Shown: positions 1 to 8,140, counted from the stretch's first letter. The stretch is DNA of 8,422 nt from Crocinitomicaceae bacterium (GCA_018623405.1 JAAZVO010000104.1:1-8422), one strand, 5' to 3'. The notes: generated by a model from the sequence alone, not told the origin. Translations and numbers: made by a program.

Positions 1-547
1 ATTGCCTAATACATATGAATTTTATTGGAACACCTCACCCGAAGGATTTATTGCTAGGATGGCATCAGAAATTAAAACTTTTTGGAATGAGGAGCGAAAA
101 GCAAAAGCTAAAAAATTAGGTTTAAGCCAAAGTGAGGTGAGCACCTTAGCAAGTATAGTTCAGTCTGAAACAGCCAAAAACGATGAAAAACCAAGGGTGG
201 CAGGAGTTTATCTAAATCGCCTGAAAAAAAGTATGAAGTTGCAAGCAGACCCAACATTGCTATTTGCTTTAAACGATTTTACAATTAAAAGAGTGCTGAA
301 TATTCATAAACAAGTTGAATCTCCATACAACACCTATAAATATGCAGGTTTACCTCCCGGACCAATATTAATTCCTGAGCTATCTTCCATTGATGCAGTT
401 TTAAATGCTGAAAGTCATAGTTACTTGTACTTCTGTGCGAAGGAAGACTTTTCAGGATACCACAATTTTGCTACAAATTTCAGGCAACACCTAAGTAATG
501 CAAGAAAATATCAACAAGCTTTAAATGAAAGGAAAATCTACAAATGA
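1..547 (+). CDS. mltG: Endolytic murein transglycosylase MltG, C-terminal part (5' end outside window)
   Basis: MltG is an inner-membrane lytic transglycosylase that cuts nascent peptidoglycan strands and so ends glycan polymerisation. The readable frame begins at base 2 inside the gene; the TTG there is an internal Leu codon, not a start. About 181 residues of the catalytic YceG domain are present. Visible family motifs are PNTYEFYW at the left edge, ASIVQSETA with the presumed catalytic Glu (codon GAA at 167-169), RVAGVYLNRL, the substrate-groove segment SPYNTYKYAGLPPGPI, and the late block YLYFCAKEDFSGYHNF. The membrane anchor and N-terminal part are missing only because the window is cut. 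The TGA stop (545-547) overlaps the ATG of the next gene (544-546), which suggests translational coupling. The family call is firm; activity is inferred from motif conservation. Confidence 0.95.
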   Translation, partial: LPNTYEFYWNTSPEGFIARMASEIKTFWNEERKAKAKKLGLSQSEVSTLASIVQSETAKNDEKPRVAGVYLNRLKKSMKLQADPTLLFALNDFTIKRVLNIHKQVESPYNTYKYAGLPPGPILIPELSSIDAVLNAESHSYLYFCAKEDFSGYHNFATNFRQHLSNARKYQQALNERKIYK

Positions 548-1935
548 CCACAAAAATTAAGTTTGGAACAGATGGTTGGCGCGCAGTAATTGCCAAAGAT
601 TTTACTGTAGAAAGTGTTATTAGAATCTCAGAAGGGGTAGCCCAATATTTGAAATGCGAGAAATTACCTTTAAAGGTGGTAATTGGATACGACTGTAGAT
701 TTAATGGGGGTTTGTTTTCAAGCTATGTCGCAAAAACTCTACAACTCCAAGGCATACAAGTAGTTGTTTCAAAGCAATTTGTTACTACACCTATGGTTTC
801 TTTTGCTGCACAAGAATTAAATTGTGGTTTAGGCGTGGTTATTACCGCTAGTCATAATCCACCTGAATACAATGGTTATAAGCTTAAATCTAGGTTTGGT
901 GGGCCATTAATAGAAGAGGAAATAAGAAAGGTTGAACAGCTTATTCCTGATTCTATAGATTTTGAGGCAGTAGATCAAGAAGACTTGAACGCTGAAGTAT
1001 TTGCAGATATCGCCACGCCATACTTAAATCAAATAAAGAAAAAATTTAATCTAGAAGCCATAGTTGCAAGTCCAATAAAAGCGGTTTTTAACCCGATGTT
1101 TGGCTCAGGGCAAGGAATTTTTAAATCATTATTGTCCAATGTGGAGGAATATAAATCTTATCAAAATCCTTTGTTTGAGGGAATTTCTCCTGAACCCATA
1201 ATGAAAAACCTTAAAGATTTTCAGCTGTATCTACAACAAAATCAGTTTGATTTAGCCATGTTGGTAGATGGCGATGCAGATAGAATAGGACTGATGGACG
1301 GGATGTGTAATTATATTACCTCACATCACATTATGTTAATCTTACTATGGATTTTGGTGAAATACAAAAAACTTTCCGGTGAGGTTGCTACCGGTTTTTC
1401 ATCAACAGATAAAATAAGATTGTTTTGTGAAAAAGAAAATATTCCATTAACTGTTGTGCCAATTGGGTTCAAACATATTTCGAACCTCATGCAGCAAAAA
1501 GACATTTTAATGGGAGGAGAGGAGAGTGGAGGCATATCTGTTAAAGGCCATATCCCTGAGCGAGATGGAATTTATAATAACCTATTGATCTTAGAATTTT
1601 TAGCTCAAAATAATTTATCTGTACATGAGTTATTGGGTGAAATAGAATCCTACTTGGGCAAGTTTTATTACAACAGGCTCGATTTAAAAATTACAGAAAA
1701 CCAAAAACAAAAAGTTTTGGCCAAGCTTCAAGAAAATAGTATTACCCAAATAGGAAACTATAAAGTGGTTAAGGTTGAAACTCTTGATGGTTTTAAGTTT
1801 AGGTTGGCAGAAGGGGAGTGGGTTATGGCGAGACTTTCAGGTACAGAGCCATTGGTGCGTATATACTGCGAATCAGAAAAAGAAGAAAACGTTGATCTTC
1901 ATATTTCGCATTTAAAACAACAGTTAGGCGTATAA
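544..1935 (+). CDS. Alpha-D-phosphohexomutase (phosphoglucomutase/phosphomannomutase family)
   Basis: This cytosolic enzyme moves phosphate between C1 and C6 of a hexose, by way of a phosphoserine and a bisphosphorylated intermediate. It would supply sugar-1-phosphates for glycans and envelope polymers. The 463 residues show all four family signatures in order: FGTDGWRAV near residue 7, the catalytic loop TASHNPPEYNGYK with the phospho-accepting Ser103, the Mg-binding loop DGDADR (242-247), the sugar-recognition loop GGEESGG (324-330), and the phosphate-binding loop RLSGTEPLVRIY (430-441). Length matches the normal four-domain protein. The start is the ATG at 544, which overlaps the mltG stop by four bases; the purine-rich GAAAGGAAAA upstream may serve as ribosome site. 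The GEESGG loop is not the GEMSGH form of Pseudomonas-type PMM/PGM nor the usual GlmM loop, so a glucose-phosphate substrate is a fair guess, but glucose, mannose or glucosamine cannot be separated by eye. Confidence 0.94.
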   Translation: MTTKIKFGTDGWRAVIAKDFTVESVIRISEGVAQYLKCEKLPLKVVIGYDCRFNGGLFSSYVAKTLQLQGIQVVVSKQFVTTPMVSFAAQELNCGLGVVITASHNPPEYNGYKLKSRFGGPLIEEEIRKVEQLIPDSIDFEAVDQEDLNAEVFADIATPYLNQIKKKFNLEAIVASPIKAVFNPMFGSGQGIFKSLLSNVEEYKSYQNPLFEGISPEPIMKNLKDFQLYLQQNQFDLAMLVDGDADRIGLMDGMCNYITSHHIMLILLWILVKYKKLSGEVATGFSSTDKIRLFCEKENIPLTVVPIGFKHISNLMQQKDILMGGEESGGISVKGHIPERDGIYNNLLILEFLAQNNLSVHELLGEIESYLGKFYYNRLDLKITENQKQKVLAKLQENSITQIGNYKVVKVETLDGFKFRLAEGEWVMARLSGTEPLVRIYCESEKEENVDLHISHLKQQLGV

Positions 1936-1945
1936 CCTTTATTTT

Positions 1946-1983
1946 AGCTTTCCTTCAAGGATATGAATTTTTTAAGGAAAGCT
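1946..1983 (+). promoter_or_regulatory. Perfect 10-bp inverted repeat around the comEC start codon
   Basis: AGCTTTCCTT (1946-1955) is the exact reverse complement of AAGGAAAGCT (1974-1983). The 18-base loop holds a Shine-Dalgarno-like AAGGA (1957-1961) and the comEC ATG (1963-1965). In RNA the left arm UCCUU could pair either with the right-arm AAGGA or compete for the loop AAGGA, so the structure could influence translation start. The geometry is seen directly; a regulatory role is inference, and in AT-rich DNA a repeat of this size can arise by chance. Confidence 0.45.
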
Positions 1984-3990
1984 CCCATATTAAGGATATT
2001 TATTCCGTATTCCTTAGGTATTGTACCGGGATTGTTTTTTGGTATTGATTTTTACTTTAAACAACTGTGGTGGGTAATATTGGGTGCAGGTTTTTTGTTT
2101 CTGTTAAATTCCTTATTGCCTGCCCGAAACCAACAAAAAATTGGTAAAGTAATTCCACTACTGTTGTTTAGCCTTTCCTTTTTTGGATTAGGCGTTTTTC
2201 AATGGCATCAAACTAGGTTTTTCAATCAGGAAAATTACTTTAATCCTGAAGTTGCCAAGGGCTTTGTTGAGCTTAAAATAACCAATTACATTCCTGCTGA
2301 TACCAATCAAACTAAAGTGAGGTTCGAAGCTGAAATCGTGGGATTTGCTGATGAGTTAGATGTTATTCATTCTACCGTGGGAGGCTGTATGGTAAACTTA
2401 AAATTAAATGGGGATACTTTAAAGAAACTTCAAACAGGAGATAGAATAATAATATCCAAAGTACCTTCTAAAATTCCTCCTAAAGTTCACCCTTGGGGAT
2501 TCGATTACCCTCAATTTTTAGCAAGAAAAAATATTGATTTTCAAGTTTTTATTTCTTCAAATGATGTATTAGAGGTTTACACAGGAACATTTGATCTTTT
2601 GGCATCCATAAAGCAACTGCGCAATAAAATTTTAGTTAATGTAAAACCACATTTTACAAACAAAGAAAATTTTGGTGTTTTCGGTGCTTTGGTATTAGGC
2701 CAAAAGGCATCTTTAGATGATGAAATCTCCGGAGCTTATGCTAATGCAGGTACAATGCATGTATTGGCCGTTTCAGGATTGCATGTGGGTATTCTGTATT
2801 TTGTGTTGAGTTTGCTGTTTAAGCCTCTAAAAACGAGAAGGAGGTTTGTTTGGGTTGGTGCAATTATCCAAATTTTAATTATTTGGTTTTATGCTGCCAT
2901 TGCAGGTTTAAGCCCAAGTATTATGAGGGCGGCCACTATGTTTATGTTCTTAATAATTGGAGATAATTTAAATCGCAACTCATACATATTCAATACTTTG
3001 GCAATATCAGCACTCTTATTAACGCTGAGTCAGCCTGAGTTATTAGCTTCCGTTGGTTTTCAACTTTCTTATTTGGCCGTTATTGGAATTGTGGTAATGT
3101 ATGTTCCGTTGTACAATCTTTTCCATTTTAAAAATGGAATAATAAATTGGGCTTGGGGAATAACCTGCGTAAGCATTGCAGCTCAATTAGCAGTGTTACC
3201 GCTTTCAATTTTTTATTTCAATCAGATGCCTACCTATTTTGTATTGGCGAATTTATTGGTAATACCTATGGCTACCATTAATCTTTGCATCGGGTTGTTA
3301 ACCTCCATTTTTGCTTTTGTATCTGAAATACTCGTTTTTTTAGGTTGGTTAGTAAACCATTCTATTGCAATACAAAATGCCATTGTAAGTTTTATATCAA
3401 ATTTACCGTACTCTTACTTTTCGGGATTGGTAATTGAAAATTGGCACCTTTTATTCTTTTACTCAAGCATGATTTGTTTTATTGGGTTTCTAATTACTTA
3501 TCAAAAGCAATGGTTAACTCCATTTTTTGCGTCGTTATTAATTATAGCAAGTCTTTCGTTTTACTTTGAGTGGAAGGTAATAAATACTAGGCAAATAGTA
3601 GTTTTTCATCATCCCAAAACAAAGTATGTAGCCTATCAAAACGGAAAAGAAAAATATGTTTTTGTTAAAGGGAAAAGAGATGAGTTTTTTGAGTCTTTTG
3701 AGCTTGCAGCTTATATGAATAAAGGGTTTGTAGATTCAACTGATGTAATACAAAAAGATTCCCTAAACAGGCATTTTTCTTTTTTTAATAATAAGTTGCT
3801 TTTTCCCCAAGGTATGATTGATTTTGCATCCTCATTAAACCAACTTTCACTAGAAATTAGCGATTCTATTTTAGTGAACGAGGAAGCACTACCTCCTTTT
3901 CAATTCATTAGGATTGGAAATAAAATTGTGCTTGAAAAAAACACCATTTATGCTACGGCAGAAAGGGGGCCTTTTATTCTTGATTTTTAA
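1963..3990 (+). CDS. comEC: ComEC/Rec2 family DNA-uptake channel protein
   Basis: ComEC is the inner-membrane channel that carries single-stranded DNA into the cytoplasm during natural transformation. The 675-residue protein opens with hydrophobic helices (about 10-28, 35-53, 62-80), followed by a soluble segment at about 95-205 that fits the N-terminal ComEC (DUF4131/OB-fold) domain. The Competence domain follows at about 235-510, with the hallmark HVLAVSGLHVGIL (266-278), AGLSPSIMRAA (314-324) and VGFQLSYLAV (364-373), and many membrane helices. A last helix near 516-535 precedes a soluble C-terminal tail of about 140 residues. That tail shows no metal-binding HxHxDH motif, so the metallo-beta-lactamase domain of many ComEC proteins is absent; this short form is usual in Bacteroidota as far as I know. 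The start is the ATG at 1963, 27 bases after the mutase stop, and it lies in a hairpin loop. The family call is firm; whether the host is transformable is not shown. Confidence 0.93.
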   Translation: MNFLRKAPILRIFIPYSLGIVPGLFFGIDFYFKQLWWVILGAGFLFLLNSLLPARNQQKIGKVIPLLLFSLSFFGLGVFQWHQTRFFNQENYFNPEVAKGFVELKITNYIPADTNQTKVRFEAEIVGFADELDVIHSTVGGCMVNLKLNGDTLKKLQTGDRIIISKVPSKIPPKVHPWGFDYPQFLARKNIDFQVFISSNDVLEVYTGTFDLLASIKQLRNKILVNVKPHFTNKENFGVFGALVLGQKASLDDEISGAYANAGTMHVLAVSGLHVGILYFVLSLLFKPLKTRRRFVWVGAIIQILIIWFYAAIAGLSPSIMRAATMFMFLIIGDNLNRNSYIFNTLAISALLLTLSQPELLASVGFQLSYLAVIGIVVMYVPLYNLFHFKNGIINWAWGITCVSIAAQLAVLPLSIFYFNQMPTYFVLANLLVIPMATINLCIGLLTSIFAFVSEILVFLGWLVNHSIAIQNAIVSFISNLPYSYFSGLVIENWHLLFFYSSMICFIGFLITYQKQWLTPFFASLLIIASLSFYFEWKVINTRQIVVFHHPKTKYVAYQNGKEKYVFVKGKRDEFFESFELAAYMNKGFVDSTDVIQKDSLNRHFSFFNNKLLFPQGMIDFASSLNQLSLEISDSILVNEEALPPFQFIRIGNKIVLEKNTIYATAERGPFILDF

Positions 3991-4075
3991 TTTAATATAT
4001 ATAAAGGGTTAAGGCAAGTTTAAATTTATTTAGTTTTAGGTTAATGATGCCTATTTGTATCGAATTTTGGATGCG
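3991..4075. other. Intergenic spacer between comEC and the acyltransferase gene
   Basis: This 85-base AT-rich stretch is the widest gap between the five full or partial genes. I see no hairpin with a T-run that would act as terminator, and no convincing Bacteroidota-type promoter (TTG with a TAnnTTTG box). A weak partial match TAGTTTTA lies at 4031-4038. A promoter here is possible but not shown. Confidence 0.35.
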
Positions 4076-5848
4076 ATGCAGAAGCTTATTGATGAGGGGG
4101 ATTTGGCTAAAGTAATTAAGGTAAAACCTGAAATAGCTAAACGACTTTTTCCATTTATTATGAAAGTTTTTTCTTTAGAAAAACTCAATGATATTTACGA
4201 AAAAGGAAATAAAAACTCACCCCTTGAATTTACCGTTAGCGTGTTGGATGGATTAGGAATTAAATTTGAAATTCCTCAAAATGAAATCGAAAGACTTCCA
4301 AAAGAAGGACCCTTTATTACAGTTTCCAATCATCCTTATGGAGGTATTGAAGGTTTATTATTAATTAGTTTATTAGGAAAAAAATTTCCCAATTTTAAAT
4401 TACTTACAAATTTTTTATTGGAACGAGTTATTCCCTTGAAAAGCTACTTTTTAAGTGTAAATCCATTTGATGATAATAAGCAACTTGCATCTAGCTTATC
4501 GGGAATAAAACAAGCACTTGAACACTTAAAAAATAAAGGGGTACTTTCCCTTTTTCCTGCAGGTGAAGTTTCATCGTTTCAAACCAATTCGAGAAAAATT
4601 GTAGACCGTGAATGGCAGAAAGGCGCTTTAAAGCTAATCTATAAGGCAAACGTACCCGTTGTGCCAATTTACTTTAAAGGTTCTAATTCAAGGTTTTTTC
4701 ACCTTTTAGGTTTAATTCACCCACGGCTAAGAACAGCCAAGTTGCCATCAGAAATTTTCAATAAAAAGCAGCAAAAAATCACAATTAGAATAGGAAAACC
4801 CATACTACCAAATGAAATCAATGGTTTTGAAGATGCAAACCAAATGGGTAGGTTTTTAAGGGCCAAAACTTATGCATTGGGTTCTGCTCTCGAGGTGAGC
4901 ACAATTTTTAATTTGTCATTAAAGCGATTTGAATTTTTACGTCTTCAAAACAAGATGAAACCTATTGCAGACCCAATTTCGAACGATTTAATTCAACAAG
5001 AAATAAAAAGTCTCTCTAAAGAGCGTATGCTTTTAGCACAAGGCGATTACGAAGTTTACCTTGCATACTCAACAGAAATTCCGAACGCTTTAAAAGAAAT
5101 AGGAAGGTTGAGAGAATTAACCTTCAGAAAAATAGATGAAGGTACAGGAAACCGCATAGATCTCGACGAATATGACTTGTATTATCATCAACTAATACTA
5201 TGGAATAGTCAAAAACAAAGAATAGTTGGCGGATACCGAATTGGCAAGGGAAATGACATCATTGGAAAGTATGGAAAAAAAGGGTTTTACCTTCATAGCT
5301 TATTTAAGCTAAAAAATTCGTTTACAAGCTATTTAGCGCAAAGTATTGAGTTGGGCCGTTCTTACATAATCGAGGAAGAGCAAAAAAAGCCAATGCCTCT
5401 TTTCTTACTGTGGAAAGGAATTTTATTTTTTGTATTAAATAATCCTGAATACCGCTACCTTATCGGTCCCGTAAGTATTTCTAACCATTATTCAAAGCTT
5501 AGTAAAGCATTAATGATAGAGTTTATTAGACAAAATTATTTTGATGAATATTTAGCTTCATTTATTAAAGCTCGCCATCCGTTTAAAACAAAGCTTAGCA
5601 ATGACGAGAAGGAGGTTTTGCTTTCCAAATCGAAAAAGGATATTAAGTTATTTGAGCGGTTTATTGAGGAAATAGAGCCAAGCCATTATACCTTGCCTGT
5701 GTTATTAAAAAAATATATAAAACAAAAGGCAAAAATTATTGGGTTTAATGTCGATCCAAAATTTAAAAATGCTCTGGATGGATTAATCTTTCTTGAAATC
5801 CAAAAAATACCATCAAAAACAATTGAAAATCTTAAAAACAGAAACTAG
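4076..5848 (+). CDS. Bifunctional lipid acyltransferase: PlsC-like domain fused to OlsB/GNAT-like N-acyltransferase domain
   Basis: The 590-residue protein joins two acyltransferase domains. Residues about 60-245 form a PlsC-like lysophospholipid acyltransferase, with the active-site block SNHPYGGIEGLLL (His86), the LFPAGEVSSF block (159-168; FPxG motif) and a VVPIYFKGS strand. Residues about 325-510 resemble the OlsB/hemolysin-type N-acyltransferase fold (Acetyltransf_5): RLRELTFRKI, RIVGGYRIGKG, SIELGRSYI and LIGPVSISNHYS follow in the usual order. This domain order matches OlsF, which makes ornithine lipid by N-acylation (C-terminal domain) then O-acylation (N-terminal domain). Related Bacteroidota enzymes make glycine lipids, so the amino acid used is open. 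There is no clear transmembrane helix; it probably acts at the inner membrane face. I chose ATG 4076; an in-frame TTG at 4055 would add seven residues, and a TAG at 4037 closes the frame upstream. The presumed catalytic acid is Glu92, where Asp is expected. Confidence 0.85.
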   Translation: MQKLIDEGDLAKVIKVKPEIAKRLFPFIMKVFSLEKLNDIYEKGNKNSPLEFTVSVLDGLGIKFEIPQNEIERLPKEGPFITVSNHPYGGIEGLLLISLLGKKFPNFKLLTNFLLERVIPLKSYFLSVNPFDDNKQLASSLSGIKQALEHLKNKGVLSLFPAGEVSSFQTNSRKIVDREWQKGALKLIYKANVPVVPIYFKGSNSRFFHLLGLIHPRLRTAKLPSEIFNKKQQKITIRIGKPILPNEINGFEDANQMGRFLRAKTYALGSALEVSTIFNLSLKRFEFLRLQNKMKPIADPISNDLIQQEIKSLSKERMLLAQGDYEVYLAYSTEIPNALKEIGRLRELTFRKIDEGTGNRIDLDEYDLYYHQLILWNSQKQRIVGGYRIGKGNDIIGKYGKKGFYLHSLFKLKNSFTSYLAQSIELGRSYIIEEEQKKPMPLFLLWKGILFFVLNNPEYRYLIGPVSISNHYSKLSKALMIEFIRQNYFDEYLASFIKARHPFKTKLSNDEKEVLLSKSKKDIKLFERFIEEIEPSHYTLPVLLKKYIKQKAKIIGFNVDPKFKNALDGLIFLEIQKIPSKTIENLKNRN

Positions 5849-5883
5849 ATTTTCATTTTAAATCAAATCTTATTATTGTATTC

Positions 5884-8100
5884 ATGTCTGAGAACTCATC
5901 TTCAGGAGGAAAATTAGGAACAACGGCTGTTTTTATGACAGCTATTAGCACCATTTTAGGCGCCATTTTATTTTTAAGATTTGGATATGCTGTAGCTCAT
6001 GTTGGCCTGTTTGGCACTTTAGCTATTATTGTTATTGGGCACATGGTAACTATTCCTACTGCTCTTGCCATGGCAGAGGTTGCCACCAACAAAAAAGTAG
6101 AAGGCGGTGGTGCTTACTACATGATTTCAAGGTCTTTTGGGTTAGATGTGGGTGCATCAATAGGTATTGCTTTATTTCTTTCTCAGGCGGTAAGTGTTGC
6201 TTTTTATGTAATTGCGTTTGCTATTTCATTTAATCCTGTTGCTGATATTATTTACCAACAGTACGGAATCTACTTAAACGAACGGGTAATAGGCCTAATA
6301 TTCATGGTGCTGCTTTCTTTATTGATGCTTACCAAAGGAGCAAACATTGGGGTAAAAGCTCTTTATCTAGTTGTTGCCGTTTTGGTAGCTTCCATTGGCA
6401 TGTTTCTTTTCGGAAGTCCAACATCTTACAGCTCAGGAGATGTCTTCGAAACCATTCCAAATTCAGATCCTTTCTTTTATGTATTTACAATAATTTTTCC
6501 TGCTTTTACAGGTATAGCAGCAGGGTTAGGATTATCAGGAGATTTAAAAGATCCTCAAAAAGCCATTCCAAAAGGTACCATTTGGGCAACTGTAATTGGT
6601 ATTGTGGTTTACATTGCTGTATCGTTTAAGCTTTTCCTTTCTGCAAGTCCAACAGATTTGGCCAATATAGATGAACTTGTAATGGAGAAAATTGCAATTT
6701 GGCCTCCAATTATTCCAATAGGTTTAGGATGTGCAGCGGTCTCTTCTGCCTTAGGTTCTGTTATGATTGCCCCAAGAACCTTGCAGGCATTAGGTGCCGA
6801 TAAAATATTTAATTCATCTGTAGATAAGTGGTTTGCAAAAGGAAAACCACCTACAAATGAGCCTGTAAATTCATCTATTATTACTTGTGCTATCGGTTTC
6901 TTCTTTATTGCAATTGGTGATATAGATTTTGTAGCTCAAATTATTTCAATGTTTTTTATGGTAACCTATGGGGCTATTTGTTCTATTAGTTTTTTAGAGC
7001 ATTTTTCATCAGATCCCTCTTATCGTCCAACGTTTAGATCGAAGTGGTACTTTTCATTATTAGGTGCCTTGTTGTGTTTCTATTTAATGTTTAAAATGAA
7101 TACCCTTTATGCCTTTTTATCTATGGCGATAATGATTGGAATTTATTTATGGGTAAAAAATGCCCATGCTGAAAGTAAATCTATAATTAACCTCGGAAAG
7201 GGTGTTATTTTCCAGATTACGCGCGAGCTTCAGGTATTTCTTCAAAAGCGCGATAGGCAAGATACTAAAGAATCGTGGAGACCTTTTATTATTTCTATTT
7301 CGCCTAATACCTTTAATAGGCGTTCAGGACTTGATATGATAAGGTGGATGTCTCACAGCTATGGATTTGGTACGTATATTCATTTTATTGAAGGATTTTT
7401 ATCAGATAAAACCTATAAAGAATCGCAAGAAGTAAAAGAGCGTTTGGTGCAATTGGTAGAAAAAACAAAAAGCAAGGTGGTTTTAGATACCATTATTAGT
7501 CCATCTTACACCTCTGCAATAGCTCAATCCATTCAATTATCAGGCGTTTCAGGAAAGGGAAATAATTTAATTTTATTTGAATTTACACCAAGCGATAGGC
7601 AAGGCCTAGAAGATATGGTGAGCAATTTTGAGATGTTGCAGGCCACACAATTCGATGTTTGTGTATTAAGAAGCACTTTGAAGGGCTTTGGTTATCAAAG
7701 AGAGATTCATGTTTGGATATCTCCTGAAGATTACCTAAACTCCAACTTGATGATTTTACTTGCTTACATTATTTTAGGTCACCCCGATTGGAGAAAGGGA
7801 GTAATCAAAATTTTCTCGTTATATGAAGAAGGCAAAATGGAAGAAGAAAAAGAGAGTCTTATTCAGTTAGTATCTTCAGGTAGATTGCCAATTTCCACAA
7901 AAAATATTGAGTTGATTCCAATCAAAAGTGGAGTTTCATATGGTGATACAATAGCAAAAAGATCAACAGATGCAGATTTAACCATAATTGGTTTCAATAG
8001 TATTCACCTTAAAGATGAAGGCGCAAGTTATTTCGATAAATATCCGGAGGTTGGCAACATGCTTTTTGTGAATGCATATCGGCAAAAAGCAATAGAATAA
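5884..8100 (+). CDS. Cation-chloride cotransporter family (SLC12-like) / APC-superfamily transporter
   Basis: This is a 738-residue inner-membrane secondary transporter. Residues about 12-425 hold around twelve hydrophobic helices. They carry cation-chloride cotransporter signatures: TM1 ILGAILFLRFGYAVAHVG, TM3 AVSVAFYVIAF, TM6 with its following loop FPAFTG...LSGDLKDPQKAIPKGT (205-231), and TM8 with its following loop AAVSSALGS...APRTLQALGADKIF (284-309). Residues about 440-738 are a soluble domain resembling the C-terminal domain of that family: WRPFIISIS, DADLTIIGF and a closing PEVGNMLFVNAYR. Ordinary amino-acid permeases lack such a tail. By alignment from memory with NKCC1, Tyr108, Pro206 and Thr209 sit at the K+ site and Ser287/Ser288 at the Na+ site, so Na-K-Cl type transport is plausible. 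Databases may call it simply amino acid permease. The ATG at 5884 lies 35 bases after the acyltransferase stop, with no Shine-Dalgarno match; MSENSSSGGKLG is a typical short polar lead. Confidence 0.88.
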   Translation: MSENSSSGGKLGTTAVFMTAISTILGAILFLRFGYAVAHVGLFGTLAIIVIGHMVTIPTALAMAEVATNKKVEGGGAYYMISRSFGLDVGASIGIALFLSQAVSVAFYVIAFAISFNPVADIIYQQYGIYLNERVIGLIFMVLLSLLMLTKGANIGVKALYLVVAVLVASIGMFLFGSPTSYSSGDVFETIPNSDPFFYVFTIIFPAFTGIAAGLGLSGDLKDPQKAIPKGTIWATVIGIVVYIAVSFKLFLSASPTDLANIDELVMEKIAIWPPIIPIGLGCAAVSSALGSVMIAPRTLQALGADKIFNSSVDKWFAKGKPPTNEPVNSSIITCAIGFFFIAIGDIDFVAQIISMFFMVTYGAICSISFLEHFSSDPSYRPTFRSKWYFSLLGALLCFYLMFKMNTLYAFLSMAIMIGIYLWVKNAHAESKSIINLGKGVIFQITRELQVFLQKRDRQDTKESWRPFIISISPNTFNRRSGLDMIRWMSHSYGFGTYIHFIEGFLSDKTYKESQEVKERLVQLVEKTKSKVVLDTIISPSYTSAIAQSIQLSGVSGKGNNLILFEFTPSDRQGLEDMVSNFEMLQATQFDVCVLRSTLKGFGYQREIHVWISPEDYLNSNLMILLAYIILGHPDWRKGVIKIFSLYEEGKMEEEKESLIQLVSSGRLPISTKNIELIPIKSGVSYGDTIAKRSTDADLTIIGFNSIHLKDEGASYFDKYPEVGNMLFVNAYRQKAIE

Positions 8101-8140
8101 AATCCTTACTTAGAAACCGAAATATGGCCCGAAAACGAAA

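Noticed and set aside
1326..1535. Minus-strand open frame of 69 codons
   Set aside because: It lies wholly within the phosphohexomutase gene, opposite the conserved sugar-binding loop, and its translation shows no domain or start signal. It is a shadow of the coding strand.
4055..4057. TTG as start codon of the acyltransferase gene
   Set aside because: It is in frame but a rare start without ribosome site, and an ATG follows seven codons later, before the first conserved residues. It is kept as an alternative only.
4044..4115. Short plus-strand frame of 23 codons starting ATGATG just before the acyltransferase gene, a possible leader peptide
   Set aside because: It overlaps the start of the acyltransferase in another frame, has no ribosome site or attenuator-like hairpin, and its residues show no regulatory pattern. 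The two ATGs were also considered as acyltransferase starts but are out of frame.
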